The notes: generated from the letters alone by a model not told the origin. DNA of 64,000 bases from Pseudorhodobacter turbinis (GCF_005234135.1 NZ_CP039964.1:2224001-2288000); one strand, 5' to 3'; counted from the stretch's first letter, positions 28,183 to 37,560 are shown. Program-made: numbers and translations.

Positions 28183-28213
28183 ATATATAGGCAGGGTGTT
28201 TGGCCCCTGCAAG
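28183..28213 (-). promoter_or_regulatory. RpoH (sigma-32) heat-shock promoter of dnaK
   Basis: On the minus strand CTTG (28210-28213), 18 bp, then CCTATATAT (28183-28191). This matches the alphaproteobacterial heat-shock consensus CTTG-N17/18-CYTAT. It lies about 115 nt upstream of dnaK. Confidence 0.7.
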
Positions 28214-28296
28214 CACCCCCCTTGATGGTTTTTCACCTCAATTGTGGGAAATTGCATCTGGATTGTTAGGGTGGCGCTAATGATTGCGGGTTTTGA

Positions 28297-28917
28297 TCAG
28301 CCCCAGTTATAGTTGAAACTGATGCTGATGCGGTCGTCTTCGGCCATGTTCATTGGCACTTCATGGCGCAGCCAGCTTTCCCACAGCACAATCTCACCGG
28401 GTTCGGGGGCGACAAAGACAAAGTTTTGCAACCCTTCGGGCGCGTCTTTGGTGCGGGTAGGGGTGGCCATCATCATCGGCAGGCGCGGATCTTCCAGCTT
28501 TAGCGCGCCAGCCCCCGGCGGCACAGATACATAGGTCGTGCCACTGATCACGCTATGGGGGTGGATATGCGAGGTGTGGATACCGCCTTGGGGCAGGATG
28601 TTGATCCAGATCGAATCCATTTTCAGCTTCTTGCCGTCCAGATCAAAGGCAAGATCTTTTGCAAAGGCGGCCACATGTTTGTCGATCAGCTTGACCAGAT
28701 CCTTGAACACAGGGTCACGCCAAGCCAGATCATCAAGCGAGGCATAAGAGGTATAGCCGGGGAATTTATGTTCCTCGCACCAGTCCTGCCCTGCGGTATC
28801 ATCCTCGGCGATGCCAAGGCAGCTATCCTCCAGCGCGTCGGGTGTGGGGGATTTGCCCAGTTCGGACAGGGCGGCGCGGTAAAGGCGGGTGACGAAAAGG
28901 CTGTTGATTTGGGGCAT
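28297..28917 (-). CDS. TIGR02466-like putative 2OG-Fe(II) oxygenase
   Basis: 206-aa protein resembling the TIGR02466 group of putative 2-oxoglutarate/iron oxygenases. Features: 'DSIWINILPQGGIHTSHIHPHSVISGTTYVSVPPGAG', with clustered histidines as candidate iron ligands, and a late 'PGEIVLWESWLRHEVP' holding the second histidine and an arginine, in a jelly-roll-like order. The substrate is unknown. The start at 28917 has AAGGA 7 nt upstream; the open frame to 29085 would run into pyrF. It lies 16 nt after pyrF, probably cotranscribed. Confidence 0.75.
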   Translation of the reverse strand: MPQINSLFVTRLYRAALSELGKSPTPDALEDSCLGIAEDDTAGQDWCEEHKFPGYTSYASLDDLAWRDPVFKDLVKLIDKHVAAFAKDLAFDLDGKKLKMDSIWINILPQGGIHTSHIHPHSVISGTTYVSVPPGAGALKLEDPRLPMMMATPTRTKDAPEGLQNFVFVAPEPGEIVLWESWLRHEVPMNMAEDDRISISFNYNWG

Positions 28918-28933
28918 TTCGATGTCCTTGAAA

Positions 28934-29632
28934 TTAGCGGGCAGGCAATTCGCCCAGCAGGTCCAGTGCGGCCTGCCGTGGATCGCTGTTTTGCCAGATG
29001 GGGCGGCCGACGACGATATGATCGGCCCCTGCGGAAATTGCGTTGGCGGGGGTGGCGATGCGCTTTTGGTCATTGCTGGCGGCACCGGTGGGGCGCACGC
29101 CGGGGGTCACAATCAACCGGCCATCTGCCACGGGCAACGCACGGATCAAGGCAGCCTCATGCGGGCTGGCGATGACGCCATCGGCACCGGCCTCTAATGC
29201 GTTATTGGCGCGTTCCAGCGTGATCTGGGCAAGGTCGCCCTGTTTGATCAGGTTTGCATCCAGATCGGCGCGGTCAAGCGAGGTCAGGATGGTCACACCC
29301 AGAATTTTCAGGTTGGTGCCGGCGGCGCCCTCTTTGGCAGCGCGCACCACTTGGGGGTCACCGTGAACCGTCAGGAAATCAAGGTCATATTGGGCGATGC
29401 CACGCACGGCGGCCTCAACCGTGGCGCCGATGTCAAAGAACTTCATGTCCAGAAAGATGCGCTTGCCATGTTCCTGTTTCAGCTCGTTGGCCAGCGCCAG
29501 CCCGCCGCCGGTCAGCATGCCAAGACCGATCTTGTAAAAAGACACGGCGTCACCAATCTGGCGCGCAATTTCCATCCCTTGCACGACATTCGCCACATCC
29601 AATGCAACGATCAAACGATCATCGGCCATCAT
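28934..29632 (-). CDS. pyrF: Orotidine 5'-phosphate decarboxylase
   Basis: 232-aa last enzyme of de novo UMP synthesis (OMP to UMP plus CO2). N-terminal 'RLIVALDVANV', catalytic Lys/Asp cluster in 'IFLDMKFFDIGATVEAAVRG' (D-x-K-x-x-D), 'TVHGDPQVV' and phosphate loop 'VTPGVRP ... VGRPI'. The usual His of KxHDI is Phe here, which I believe is seen in related alphaproteobacteria. The length is normal. It is upstream of the TIGR02466-like gene. Confidence 0.94.
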   Translation of the reverse strand: MMADDRLIVALDVANVVQGMEIARQIGDAVSFYKIGLGMLTGGGLALANELKQEHGKRIFLDMKFFDIGATVEAAVRGIAQYDLDFLTVHGDPQVVRAAKEGAAGTNLKILGVTILTSLDRADLDANLIKQGDLAQITLERANNALEAGADGVIASPHEAALIRALPVADGRLIVTPGVRPTGAASNDQKRIATPANAISAGADHIVVGRPIWQNSDPRQAALDLLGELPAR

Positions 29633-29759
29633 AATCCCCTTATCTTTGGCAAAACCGCTGCGTGATGGGCGCTAATCGGCGGGCTGTCAAGCGTGCCGCA
29701 TTGACTTGGCCCCCGTGGCGGGCTTGGATCATTGCAAAATCAAAATGATAAGGCCCATT

Positions 29760-30533
29760 ATGCAAGTCTCGCTAGAATTTGAGCGCCCCGAGGATGGCCC
29801 CGCATCCGGCCCCGTCACCGTTGGCTGGTTCCTGACCAAGGACAAGGGCGCCGTGCTTTATGACCCGCCCGAGCGGATGATCATGCGGCAGACCAACAAG
29901 AAACATGCAAAATCGGCCAGCCGTTGCCCCGCAGTGATCCAGATGGAAAGCCGCTATTTCGTGGTGAACTGCCCGTTTGATCTGCATATCGGCTTTGATC
30001 GCGATGAAAAGGGCAAGCCACGTCTGATCAACCGGGCAGGGGCGGCGTCACCTATCCGGTCCAATAAAATCTCTGAAGTGATCATGATGGTGAACGAGAC
30101 CGAATGGCGCTATCCCGACAGGCCAACGGTGCAACTGATGCTGCCCTATTGCTTTATCGCCGATGAGACCGTCTATTTGACCCAACTTGGCACCTTCGCG
30201 CATTACCGCCCCGATCCGCTGCCCGGCACGATCTTTGGCGGGCGCTATCCGTTGAACCTTTGGCCGCGCCCGTTGATGTGGGCGTTTGAATGGCATGACA
30301 CCTCCAAGGATCTGATTTTGCGTCGCGGCGAGCCGCTGTTTTATTGCCAGTTCGAGGCCAACGGCCCCGACCGCCCCGTGCAACTGGTAGAGGCCGAGCG
30401 CACCCCCGAGCTGGAATCTTATATGGAGAAAATCTCGGGCGCGGTGAATTATGTGAACCAGACCTTCAGCCTGTTCAAAGCCGCCGAGGCGATGCGTCCT
30501 GAAAAGCTGCTTACCCCCAAAGCGCGGAAATAA
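29760..30533 (+). CDS. Conserved-looking protein of unknown function
   Basis: 257 aa, soluble, no signal peptide or membrane segment. It is rich in Trp/Tyr/Pro patches ('GGRYPLNLWPRPLMWAFEWH', 'LFYCQFEANGPDRP'), with a basic segment 'MIMRQTNKKHAKSASRC' near residue 40 and a helical C-terminus. I do not recognise the family; a match to DUF6065-type proteins crossed my mind without proof. The start at 29760 has AAGG 7 nt upstream; in-frame Met codons at 29706 and 29745 lack one. It is divergent from pyrF and ends 168 nt before clpB, without sharing the clpB heat-shock promoter. Confidence 0.65.
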   Translation: MQVSLEFERPEDGPASGPVTVGWFLTKDKGAVLYDPPERMIMRQTNKKHAKSASRCPAVIQMESRYFVVNCPFDLHIGFDRDEKGKPRLINRAGAASPIRSNKISEVIMMVNETEWRYPDRPTVQLMLPYCFIADETVYLTQLGTFAHYRPDPLPGTIFGGRYPLNLWPRPLMWAFEWHDTSKDLILRRGEPLFYCQFEANGPDRPVQLVEAERTPELESYMEKISGAVNYVNQTFSLFKAAEAMRPEKLLTPKARK

Positions 30534-30589
30534 GGGGCAATTTGCCGCACCGTTTTTGATTTTTTTTGGGGAATGCGCGCCAGTAAACG

Positions 30590-30618
30590 CTTGAAAAAGG
30601 ACAGGCCGGCCCCCAAAT
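30590..30618 (+). promoter_or_regulatory. RpoH (sigma-32) heat-shock promoter of clpB
   Basis: CTTGAAA (30590-30596), then after 14 bp CCCCAAAT (30611-30618). This is very close to the sigma-32 consensus CTTGAAA-N13/15-CCCCATNT. It lies about 85 nt upstream of the clpB ATG. Confidence 0.7.
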
Positions 30619-30701
30619 TTAACCTGAGGCCCGAAACAGGGGGTGTGCCGTAATCGGGCATCCCAAACGCCGGGCGCTTTATCAGAAAAAGGAGAATACC
30701 G

Positions 30702-33314
30702 ATGAACCTAGAAAAGTTCACGGAGCGGTCGCGCGGCTTCTTGCAGGCTGCCCAAACTATTGCCATGCGCGAAAGCCACCAACGGCTTGCCCCCGAACAT
30801 TTGCTCAAGGCCTTGATGGATGATGAGCAGGGTATGGCATCCAACCTGATCACCCGTGCGGGCGGCGACCCGTCGCGCGTGGTACAAGCGCTTGATCTGA
30901 CGCTTGGCAAAATGTCCAAGGTGTCAGGGGATGCGCAGCCCTATATGGACCCGTCAACCGCACGGGTGCTGGACGAATCGGAAAAGCTGGCGACGAAGGC
31001 GGGCGATAGTTTCGTGCCGGTGGAACGTGTCTTGATGGCGCTGGCCATGACCAATACCAATGCCAAGGATGCGCTGGTGGCGGGGGGTATCAACGCCCAG
31101 AACCTGAACACCGCAATCAACGATATTCGCAAAGGCCGCACCGCCGATAGCGCGAGCGCCGAAGACAGCTATGAAGCGCTGGAGAAATACGCCCGCGACC
31201 TGACGCAAGCGGCGCGTGACGGCAAGATCGACCCAATCATCGGTCGGGATGAGGAAATCCGCCGCACGATGCAGGTGCTTTCGCGCCGTACCAAAAATAA
31301 CCCGGTGCTTATCGGGGAACCCGGCGTTGGTAAAACCGCGATTGCCGAAGGTTTGGCCCTGCGCATCATTGACGGCGATGTGCCGGAATCCTTGCGCAAC
31401 AAGCGGCTGATGGCGCTGGATATGGGCGCGCTGATTGCCGGTGCGAAATACCGTGGTGAATTCGAGGAACGCCTCAAGGCCATACTCAAGGAAATTGAAG
31501 CCGCCGCTGGCGAGGTGATCTTGTTCATTGACGAGATGCACACGCTTGTTGGCGCGGGCAAAGCCGATGGGGCGATGGATGCGGCCAACCTGATCAAGCC
31601 TGCCTTGGCCCGTGGAGAGCTGCACTGTGTCGGGGCCACCACGCTGAACGAATACCGCAAATATGTGGAAAAAGATGCGGCCCTCGCCCGCCGTTTCCAA
31701 CCGGTTATGGTGACGGAGCCAACGGTAGAGGATACAATCTCTATCCTGCGCGGTATCAAGGACAAATACGAGATGCACCACGGTGTGCGGATCTCTGACA
31801 GTGCTTTGGTGGCTGCGGCAACGCTTTCGCATCGCTATATCACCGACCGTTTCCTGCCCGATAAGGCGATCGACCTTATGGATGAGGCCGCAAGCCGTCT
31901 GCGCATGGAAGTGGACAGCAAACCCGAAGAGCTGGACCAGCTTGACCGTCAAATCCTGCAATTGCAGATCGAGGCGGAAGCATTGAAGAAAGAAGACGAC
32001 ACGGCATCAAAAGACCGTCTTGAAAAGCTGGAAAAAGAACTGGCCGACCTGATGGAGCAATCGGACAGCCTGACCGCCAAATGGCAGTCCGAACGCGCCA
32101 AGATGGAATCGGGTCGTGATCTGAAGGAAAAGCTGGACCGGGCGCGCGCGGATTTGGATGCCGCCAAACGCGAAGGCAACTTGGCCAAAGCCGGGGAGCT
32201 TTCCTACGGCATCATTCCGCAGCTTGAAAAGCAACTGGCCGATTCGGAAGGCTTGGAAACCGATGCGCTGGTGTCAGAGGCCGTGCGCCCCGAGCAAATC
32301 GCCGAGGTGGTGGAACGCTGGACCGGTATTCCGACCACCAAGATGCTGGAAGGTGAGCGTGAGAAGCTTTTGAAGATGGAAGACGAGCTTGGCAAACGGG
32401 TGATCGGTCAGCATCAGGCGCTGAAAGCCGTGGCCAATTCGGTGCGGCGTGCGCGGGCAGGGCTGAACGATGAGAACAGGCCGCTTGGCTCGTTCCTGTT
32501 CCTTGGCCCAACCGGTGTGGGCAAGACAGAGCTGACTAAAGCTGTGGCCGAGTATCTCTTTGATGACGATCAGGCCATGGTGCGTATCGATATGTCCGAG
32601 TTCATGGAAAAACATGCGGTTAGCCGCTTGATCGGTGCCCCTCCCGGCTATGTCGGCTATGACGAGGGCGGGGTCCTGACCGAGGCTGTTCGGCGTCGTC
32701 CATATCAGGTCGTGCTGTTTGACGAGGTGGAAAAGGCGCATCCGGATGTGTTCAACGTGCTGTTGCAGGTCTTGGATGACGGGATGCTGACCGATGGCCA
32801 AGGCCGGACGGTGGATTTCAAGCAAACGCTGATCATCCTGACGTCCAACCTTGGCGCGGTGGCGTTAAGCCAGCTTCCTGACGGGGCCGATCCGGCGCCT
32901 GCACGGGCGCAGGTGATGGAGGCGGTGCGCAATCACTTCCGGCCAGAGTTCCTGAACCGTCTGGATGAAACGATCATCTTTGACCGCCTTGCACGCACGG
33001 ATATGGCAGGCATCGTAACGATCCAGATGAAGCGGTTGGAAAACCGGCTCGCCAGCCGCAAGATCACGCTTGATCTGGACCAGGACGCGCTCGATTGGTT
33101 GGCGGCTGAGGGTTATGACCCTGTGTTTGGTGCGCGGCCTTTGAAACGCGTTATCCAACGCAGCCTGCAAGATCCGCTTGCCGAGATGATCTTGTCGGGT
33201 GAGGTGTTGGACGGAACCACCATCAAGGTTTCAGCCAGCGAGGAAGGCTTGTTGATCGGGGATCGCGTCAGCGCCTCGCAGCGCGAAAAGCCGCAAATCG
33301 CAGCAGTACATTGA
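30702..33314 (+). CDS. clpB: ATP-dependent disaggregase ClpB
   Basis: 870-aa Hsp100 hexameric disaggregase working with DnaKJ. N domain with two Clp_N repeats (~1-145), NBD1 with GEPGVGKT (~207) and '[25 protein letters not shown]', coiled-coil middle domain (~405-525), NBD2 with GPTGVGKT (~608) and '[16 protein letters not shown]', and a C-terminal domain. An AAAGGAG box precedes the ATG. Under its own heat-shock promoter; followed by a terminator shared with the convergent gene. Confidence 0.98.
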   Translation: MNLEKFTERSRGFLQAAQTIAMRESHQRLAPEHLLKALMDDEQGMASNLITRAGGDPSRVVQALDLTLGKMSKVSGDAQPYMDPSTARVLDESEKLATKAGDSFVPVERVLMALAMTNTNAKDALVAGGINAQNLNTAINDIRKGRTADSASAEDSYEALEKYARDLTQAARDGKIDPIIGRDEEIRRTMQVLSRRTKNNPVLIGEPGVGKTAIAEGLALRIIDGDVPESLRNKRLMALDMGALIAGAKYRGEFEERLKAILKEIEAAAGEVILFIDEMHTLVGAGKADGAMDAANLIKPALARGELHCVGATTLNEYRKYVEKDAALARRFQPVMVTEPTVEDTISILRGIKDKYEMHHGVRISDSALVAAATLSHRYITDRFLPDKAIDLMDEAASRLRMEVDSKPEELDQLDRQILQLQIEAEALKKEDDTASKDRLEKLEKELADLMEQSDSLTAKWQSERAKMESGRDLKEKLDRARADLDAAKREGNLAKAGELSYGIIPQLEKQLADSEGLETDALVSEAVRPEQIAEVVERWTGIPTTKMLEGEREKLLKMEDELGKRVIGQHQALKAVANSVRRARAGLNDENRPLGSFLFLGPTGVGKTELTKAVAEYLFDDDQAMVRIDMSEFMEKHAVSRLIGAPPGYVGYDEGGVLTEAVRRRPYQVVLFDEVEKAHPDVFNVLLQVLDDGMLTDGQGRTVDFKQTLIILTSNLGAVALSQLPDGADPAPARAQVMEAVRNHFRPEFLNRLDETIIFDRLARTDMAGIVTIQMKRLENRLASRKITLDLDQDALDWLAAEGYDPVFGARPLKRVIQRSLQDPLAEMILSGEVLDGTTIKVSASEEGLLIGDRVSASQREKPQIAAVH

Positions 33315-33326
33315 TCGCCTGAATTG

Positions 33327-33355
33327 AAAGCCCCGGCCAAAAGGTCGGGGCTTTT
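33327..33355 (+). terminator. Terminator between clpB and convergent gene
   Basis: Stem AAGCCCCGGCC / GGTCGGGGCTT (about 33328-33338 with 33343-33353, one G-T pair), AAAA loop, then TTTT. The A-rich left side suggests bidirectional use. Confidence 0.85.
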
Positions 33356-33358
33356 GCC

Positions 33359-34213
33359 TTATTCGGCGGCCATCGGAATATCTTCTGCTGCCCCCGTGAT
33401 TCGTGAAATCACCCCTGAAATCAGCCGTTGAAATTCTGCGAAATCAGGGCGAGGTTCCACCCGCGCCTCATCGAGGTAAAGCCTGCGGTCAATTTCCACC
33501 TGCACCACGTGTTGCCCACGGGACGGGCGGCCATAAGCCTGCGCGATATAGGCCCCCGCAAAGGGCGCATTGCGGGCAACGCGCAAACCGGCATCCACAA
33601 AAGCGGCCTCGATCATTTTGACCACGCTATTGCCGGCAGAGGCCCCGAAGCGGTCGCCCAAGACGACATCGGGCAGGGGGCCGTTGATGCGGCTATGGCC
33701 CTCGATCGCGTCATGCGGCATGGAGTGGCAATCGATCAACACGGCCTCGCCAAAGGTTTTTGTCGTCTCGCGCATCAGGCTGCGCAACTGTTGGTGATAG
33801 GGCTGCCAGTAACGTTCCAAGCGGTCATCAGCGTCGGCGCGGGTGATTCGTCCCGAATAGATGTGCCGCCCCGCAGAAACCACACGCGGCACCACGCCAA
33901 GCCCCGCCAGAATGCGCGGATTATGCGGGCTGCGCGGTACATTTTCGATCAGGGCAGGGTCCAGCTCATCCTGCGCGCGGTTCAGGTCCAGATAGGCGCG
34001 CGGCGCAGATGCGGCCAGCAATGGCGCGCCATGGGCAGGGGCATCGGCGAACAGCAGATCAACAAAAGCATCCTCGGAAGACCGAAGCGCAAGGGCGTTC
34101 AAACGGCTTTGCCCTTTGAAGGTTGACGCATAATCCCGCCCGCTGTGGGGCGAGGAAAAGACAAAAGATGCGCTTTGCACCTTTGGCCGATAAAGATTGT
34201 ATGCGTCAGACAC
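33359..34213 (-). CDS. N-formylglutamate amidohydrolase-family protein
   Basis: 284-aa member of the N-formylglutamate deformylase (FGase/HutG-like) family. Motifs: 'FVFSSPHSGRDY', 'LDLNRAQDELDP', 'DCHSMPH' and 'HVVQVEIDRRLYLDE', which supply the His/Asp/Glu metal set. The classical role is the last step of one histidine-degradation route (formylglutamate to glutamate and formate), but no other hut gene is present. A general formyl-amide hydrolase role is equally possible, so no gene symbol is given. It is convergent to clpB. Confidence 0.85.
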   Translation of the reverse strand: MSDAYNLYRPKVQSASFVFSSPHSGRDYASTFKGQSRLNALALRSSEDAFVDLLFADAPAHGAPLLAASAPRAYLDLNRAQDELDPALIENVPRSPHNPRILAGLGVVPRVVSAGRHIYSGRITRADADDRLERYWQPYHQQLRSLMRETTKTFGEAVLIDCHSMPHDAIEGHSRINGPLPDVVLGDRFGASAGNSVVKMIEAAFVDAGLRVARNAPFAGAYIAQAYGRPSRGQHVVQVEIDRRLYLDEARVEPRPDFAEFQRLISGVISRITGAAEDIPMAAE

Positions 34214-34300
34214 CTGCGGTTCCCCCTTGTGGCACTAGGTATAGCCTGCAAATTTCATTTGCCAAATGCCATCAGATAAAAACCTGTTGCACAAAACCAC

Positions 34301-34329
34301 TTGAACATGTCGGCGACTCCTTTTATAGC
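34301..34329 (+). promoter_or_regulatory. Candidate promoter upstream of tRNA-Val
   Basis: TTGAAC (34301-34306), 17-bp spacer, TATAGC (34324-34329), about 80 nt before the tRNA. The remaining part of the 200-bp gap 34214-34415 shows no ORF. Confidence 0.45.
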
Positions 34330-34415
34330 CCTGCCAACCGACGCGGTTCCGCCCGCGTCCCTGTCTTTGGAACTTGGGTCAAAGAGGGGTCATGGCGGGA
34401 TCGTTGCGGCTGCGT

Positions 34416-34490
34416 GGGCGGTTAGCTCAGCGGTAGAGCACTACGTTGACATCGTAGTGGCCACTGGTTCGATCCCAGTACCGCCCACCA
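34416..34490 (+). tRNA. tRNA-Val(GAC)
   Basis: A 75-nt cloverleaf: acceptor GGGCGGT (34416-34422) with ACCGCCC (34480-34486), D stem GCTC/GAGC, anticodon stem CTACG/CGTAG with loop TTGACAT (anticodon GAC at 34448-34450, valine), T arm with GGTTCGATC, encoded 3' CCA (34488-34490). Reads GUC and GUU codons. Confidence 0.96.
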
Positions 34491-34589
34491 TTCTTGCCGC
34501 CATCACTGGTTGCAGGTTCATCGTCACCGCGTTATGTGGGGACATCAGGATTTAATCGGCGCACGCGCGCCGCGACAAGGAGAAGACCC

Positions 34590-34715
34590 ATGAAGGTCAA
34601 AAACTCGCTTCGCTCGCTGAAGTTGCGTCACCGCGACTGCCAGGTCGTGCGCCGCAAGGGCCGCGTCTATGTGATCAACAAGACGCAACGCCGCTTCAAA
34701 GCACGTCAAGGCTGA
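34590..34715 (+). CDS. rpmJ: 50S ribosomal protein L36
   Basis: 41-aa large-subunit protein, [18 protein letters not shown] then [18 protein letters not shown] and KARQG. It is very basic and of typical length. It lacks the four-ligand Cys/His zinc ribbon of the 'C+' form (only one Cys), as usual in alphaproteobacteria. AAGGAG lies 8 nt before the ATG; the upstream frame to 34494 overlaps the tRNA region. Transcription may start at the promoter before tRNA-Val, giving one tRNA-mRNA transcript. A terminator follows. Confidence 0.96.
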   Translation: MKVKNSLRSLKLRHRDCQVVRRKGRVYVINKTQRRFKARQG

Positions 34716-34745
34716 TCCAGCCGACGGTCTTGAACGATTTGAATG

Positions 34746-34776
34746 AACCGCTGATGGGAAACCTCGGCGGTTTTTT
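34746..34776 (+). terminator. Terminator after rpmJ
   Basis: Stem 34746-34754 with 34764-34772 (8 of 9 paired Watson-Crick, one A-C mismatch), followed by TTTTTT. Confidence 0.8.
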
Positions 34777-34942
34777 CATGCCGTAAGGGGTAATTGTGCG
34801 CTTATCCTGCGACACAAAGCCCCAAGGAGCGTTTCACAAGATTGCCACAAGCCCAAGATTGGCTTATCTAGGTAATCTAATGGCGCATTTTGCGCAAATT
34901 TTTAGACAAGTGCAGTTACCTACTAGGGAAGACATCCGTCGA

Positions 34943-35998
34943 ATGAACATCCAAAACCTGCGGGATGCCGCATCCGCTGCCATGCCAGACCAGAACAGAA
35001 CTGCACGTGAATGGCTACAAGTTCTTGCCAAATACCGCGATCCTGATCCAAGCCGCAGCACCTATGAGCTGCTGGTGACAATGGTGCCTTTCATTTCAAT
35101 CTGGGCTGTGGCGCTATGGGTGCTGCAGTATAGCGGGCTTGCGGCCTTTGCTTTGGGGGCTGTGAACGGGTTGTTTCTGGTGCGCCTGTTCTGCATTCAG
35201 CATGACTGCGGCCACGCCTCCTTTTATGCCAACCGCAAGGTCAGCGACTGGGTTGGGCGCTCTTTGGGCGTCTTTACCCTGACACCTTACCACGTGTGGC
35301 GTCGGCAACACGCGATCCACCATTCCGCCGCCGGTAATCTGGATATGCGCGGAATCGGTGATGTGACGACCTTGACGGTGGATGAATATCTGGCCCGCTC
35401 GCGCTTTGGCCGCTTTATGTACCGCGTTTATCGCAGCCCGTTTACGCTGTTCCTGCTTGGGCCTGCCTATATCTTTCTGGTGCAGAATCGCATCCCCTAC
35501 GGCTTGATGAAATCAGGGGCTTCGTTCTGGATTTCCGCGATGGGAACAAATGCGGCCTTGCTGGCGGGCGTTGCGACCCTGGTTTATTTCGGGGGCTGGA
35601 CGCCGCTTTTGCTGGTGGTTTTGCCAACTTGGATCGTTGCCGCCTCTGCCGGGGTTTGGCTGTTTTATGTGCAGCACCAGTTTGAAGACACCCATTGGCG
35701 CAAAAACGAAGAGTGGCAGTTGCATGAAGCAGCCCTTGCGGGGTCTTCGCATTACGTTCTGCCCAAGCCATTGCAGTGGTTTTCCGCGAATATCGGGATT
35801 CACCATGTGCATCATCTGTACAGTCGCATCCCCTTTTATCGCCTGACAGAGGTGATCAAGGAACATCCGATTCTGGATGAAAGCCAACGGATGACGGTCA
35901 GCGAAAGCATCTCTTGTGCGCGCCTGCACCTTTGGGACGAAAGCCAGAAGAAGTTGCTCTCGTTCCGTCGTGCCCATGCAATGTATCTTGCCGCATGA
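34943..35998 (+). CDS. Membrane fatty acid desaturase (delta-12/omega-6 type)
   Basis: ~351-aa di-iron integral membrane desaturase. Three histidine boxes are intact: HDCGH (residue ~90), 'RRQHAIHH' and 'HHVHHL'. Two hydrophobic hairpins separate them. It probably inserts a double bond into membrane acyl chains; regiospecificity is a guess. The frame opens at a GTG (34796) and has ATGs at 34880 and 34943. A promoter-like pair (TTGCCA and TATCTA, 17 bp apart, ending near 34872) suggests a start after it, and homologues begin shortly before the 'YRDPDPSRS' segment, so 34943 is used with moderate confidence. Confidence 0.85.
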   Translation: MNIQNLRDAASAAMPDQNRTAREWLQVLAKYRDPDPSRSTYELLVTMVPFISIWAVALWVLQYSGLAAFALGAVNGLFLVRLFCIQHDCGHASFYANRKVSDWVGRSLGVFTLTPYHVWRRQHAIHHSAAGNLDMRGIGDVTTLTVDEYLARSRFGRFMYRVYRSPFTLFLLGPAYIFLVQNRIPYGLMKSGASFWISAMGTNAALLAGVATLVYFGGWTPLLLVVLPTWIVAASAGVWLFYVQHQFEDTHWRKNEEWQLHEAALAGSSHYVLPKPLQWFSANIGIHHVHHLYSRIPFYRLTEVIKEHPILDESQRMTVSESISCARLHLWDESQKKLLSFRRAHAMYLAA

Positions 35999-36006
35999 AA
36001 ACCAAG

Positions 36007-36031
36007 GATAGGGTGGCTTGGCTGCCCTATC
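36007..36031 (-). terminator. Hairpin between desaturase and AhpD-like gene
   Basis: 11-bp stem with two G-T pairs (36007-36017 with 36021-36031), 3-nt loop, overlapping the stop codon of the minus-strand gene. A TTTT run follows several bases later on that strand. It may serve both convergent genes. Confidence 0.4.
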
Positions 36032-36590
36032 TGTCCGCGCCGTGATATTCAGGATTTGGTTGCATTTCCGTGGCGGCGGCAAGCCTGTTCGACATGTTGT
36101 AAAAGGACGTGACGGCGGCGATATCCCAGATGTCACGATCTGAAAACCCTGCCATACGAAGCGCTTGACGGTCGGCTTCCTCCATATCCTTCGGCGCGTT
36201 CGTCAGCTTGACCGCAAAGCGCAGCATTTCTTTTTGCCGTGCCTCCAAGGGCGCCGCCCGCCAGTTTTGCGCAATCACCTCGGCCAATGCCGGATCGCCC
36301 GAAAGCTGGCGCAGTGCCGCACCATGGGCCGTCAGGCAATACACGCAGCGATTCTCGGCCGAGACGGCAACGGCGATCATTTCCCGTTCCATCTTGCTAA
36401 GGCCCGAGGGGGCCAGCATCAGATCGTTATACATTTCCATGAAGGCCCGCAGTTTCGCCTGATCAAAGCTGTAGGCGCGCAGGACATTCGGGACCAATCC
36501 CAGCTTTTCCTCACATTTCGCAAAATAGGCCGTAATGTCGGCATCAAGCGGGTCGGCGGCAGGCAGGTGAAGCGCGGTTGTGTCGGTCAC
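36027..36590 (-). CDS. Peroxidase-related AhpD-like (carboxymuconolactone decarboxylase family) protein
   Basis: ~187-aa, all-helical AhpD-fold protein. The redox pair CxxC with downstream His is seen in 'ENRCVYCLTAHGAAL', preceded by 'LSKMEREMIAVAVSAE' as in the 'uncharacterised peroxidase-related enzyme' group. It probably reduces peroxides or alkyl hydroperoxides. An ATG at 36599 is only one base from the GGAGG box. The in-frame GTG at 36590 lies 10 nt from it and yields MTDTTALHLP, so GTG is preferred. It is divergent from the GST gene, another stress-type enzyme. Confidence 0.8.
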   Translation of the reverse strand: MTDTTALHLPAADPLDADITAYFAKCEEKLGLVPNVLRAYSFDQAKLRAFMEMYNDLMLAPSGLSKMEREMIAVAVSAENRCVYCLTAHGAALRQLSGDPALAEVIAQNWRAAPLEARQKEMLRFAVKLTNAPKDMEEADRQALRMAGFSDRDIWDIAAVTSFYNMSNRLAAATEMQPNPEYHGADR

Positions 36591-36702
36591 GGGATGCATT
36601 CCTCCAAAGATTTCTTCCTTTCTGGGCGATTGCCTTGCATGCTGCAAGCTTGTTGAACAAGAATGGCCCCGCGCGTTATGCGCTATGGTTAAAGGAAAAC
36701 GG

Positions 36703-37311
36703 ATGCGTCTTTTTTACTCCCCCACATCGCCTTATGCGCGGAAAATAATGGTTTTGCTGGCTGAGGCCGGTAAATCCGATGCGATCACGCTAGAGGTGGC
36801 AAGCGGAAATCCGGTCAATGTGGGCACCGCCCCCTTGGCACAAAATCCGCTGGGAAAGATTCCTGCGCTGGAGCGTGAAGGTGCCTGTGCGCTTTATGAC
36901 AGCCGGGTGATTACGCGCTATCTGGATACGCATTTTGAGGCAGGGCTTTATCCGGAAGGCGCGCGGCTTTGGGACACGCTGACGCTGGAGGCGACGGCGG
37001 ATGGCATGCTTGATGCGGCTATTTTGATGGTCTATGAAACGCGGGTCCGCCCCGAGGATAAACGCTATGACGCCTGGGTCGAGGGGCAGTGGGCCAAGGT
37101 TGACCGCGCGCTGGATGCGTTGGAAAATCGCTGGATGGCGCATTTGCACGGCGCGCTTGATATGGGGCAGATCGCGGTTGCTTGCGCGCTTGCCTATGTG
37201 GATTTCCGCCATGGTGTGCGCAATTGGCGCGAAGGACGGCCAGCGCTTGCCAAATGGGAGGCGGATTTTGCCGCGCGTGACAGCATGAAGGCCACTGTTC
37301 CCCCAGCGTAA
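36703..37311 (+). CDS. Glutathione S-transferase family protein
   Basis: 202-aa cytosolic GST. Thioredoxin-like N-terminal domain MRLFYSPTSPYARKIMVLL, 'NPLGKIPAL' with the cis-Pro, and 'LYDSRVITRYLD' with the Glu/Asp-Ser pair replaced by D-S for glutathione binding. All-helical C-terminal domain. The substrate is unknown. Frame upstream to 36580 is open, but AAGGA 7 nt before 36703 and homology fix the start. It lies about 250 bp upstream of petABC. Confidence 0.9.
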   Translation: MRLFYSPTSPYARKIMVLLAEAGKSDAITLEVASGNPVNVGTAPLAQNPLGKIPALEREGACALYDSRVITRYLDTHFEAGLYPEGARLWDTLTLEATADGMLDAAILMVYETRVRPEDKRYDAWVEGQWAKVDRALDALENRWMAHLHGALDMGQIAVACALAYVDFRHGVRNWREGRPALAKWEADFAARDSMKATVPPA

Positions 37312-37406
37312 CGCTTTTCGGTGTCTGTCGGGGGCTGGTTTTCCCGCTGATTTCAGAAGCTAGCGACGGGCGGTCTTGGATTTTTGCTGATTCCCGGGCC
37401 GTCCGG

Positions 37407-37435
37407 TTGCATTTCGGCCACGCAATACCTAGATG
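37407..37435 (+). promoter_or_regulatory. Candidate petABC promoter
   Basis: TTGCAT (37407-37412) and TAGATG (37430-37435) with a 17-bp spacer, about 125 bp before petA. The rest of 37312-37560 has no ORF. Confidence 0.4.
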
Positions 37436-37560
37436 CGCGGCTTTGTCCGCTGGACGTAGGCGGTTTCTGGCGCTAAATAGCCCAGCATAGGGGCGCGTAT
37501 TAGTCGTGGCCCGGTTATGACATGGGTTGCATGATGTAGCCCTCGGAAGGGAGAATTCTC

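Noticed and set aside
30534..30575. Terminator before clpB made by GGCA/TGCC followed by T-runs
   Set aside because: The stem is only 4 bp and the T-run lies about 8 nt away; too weak to annotate.
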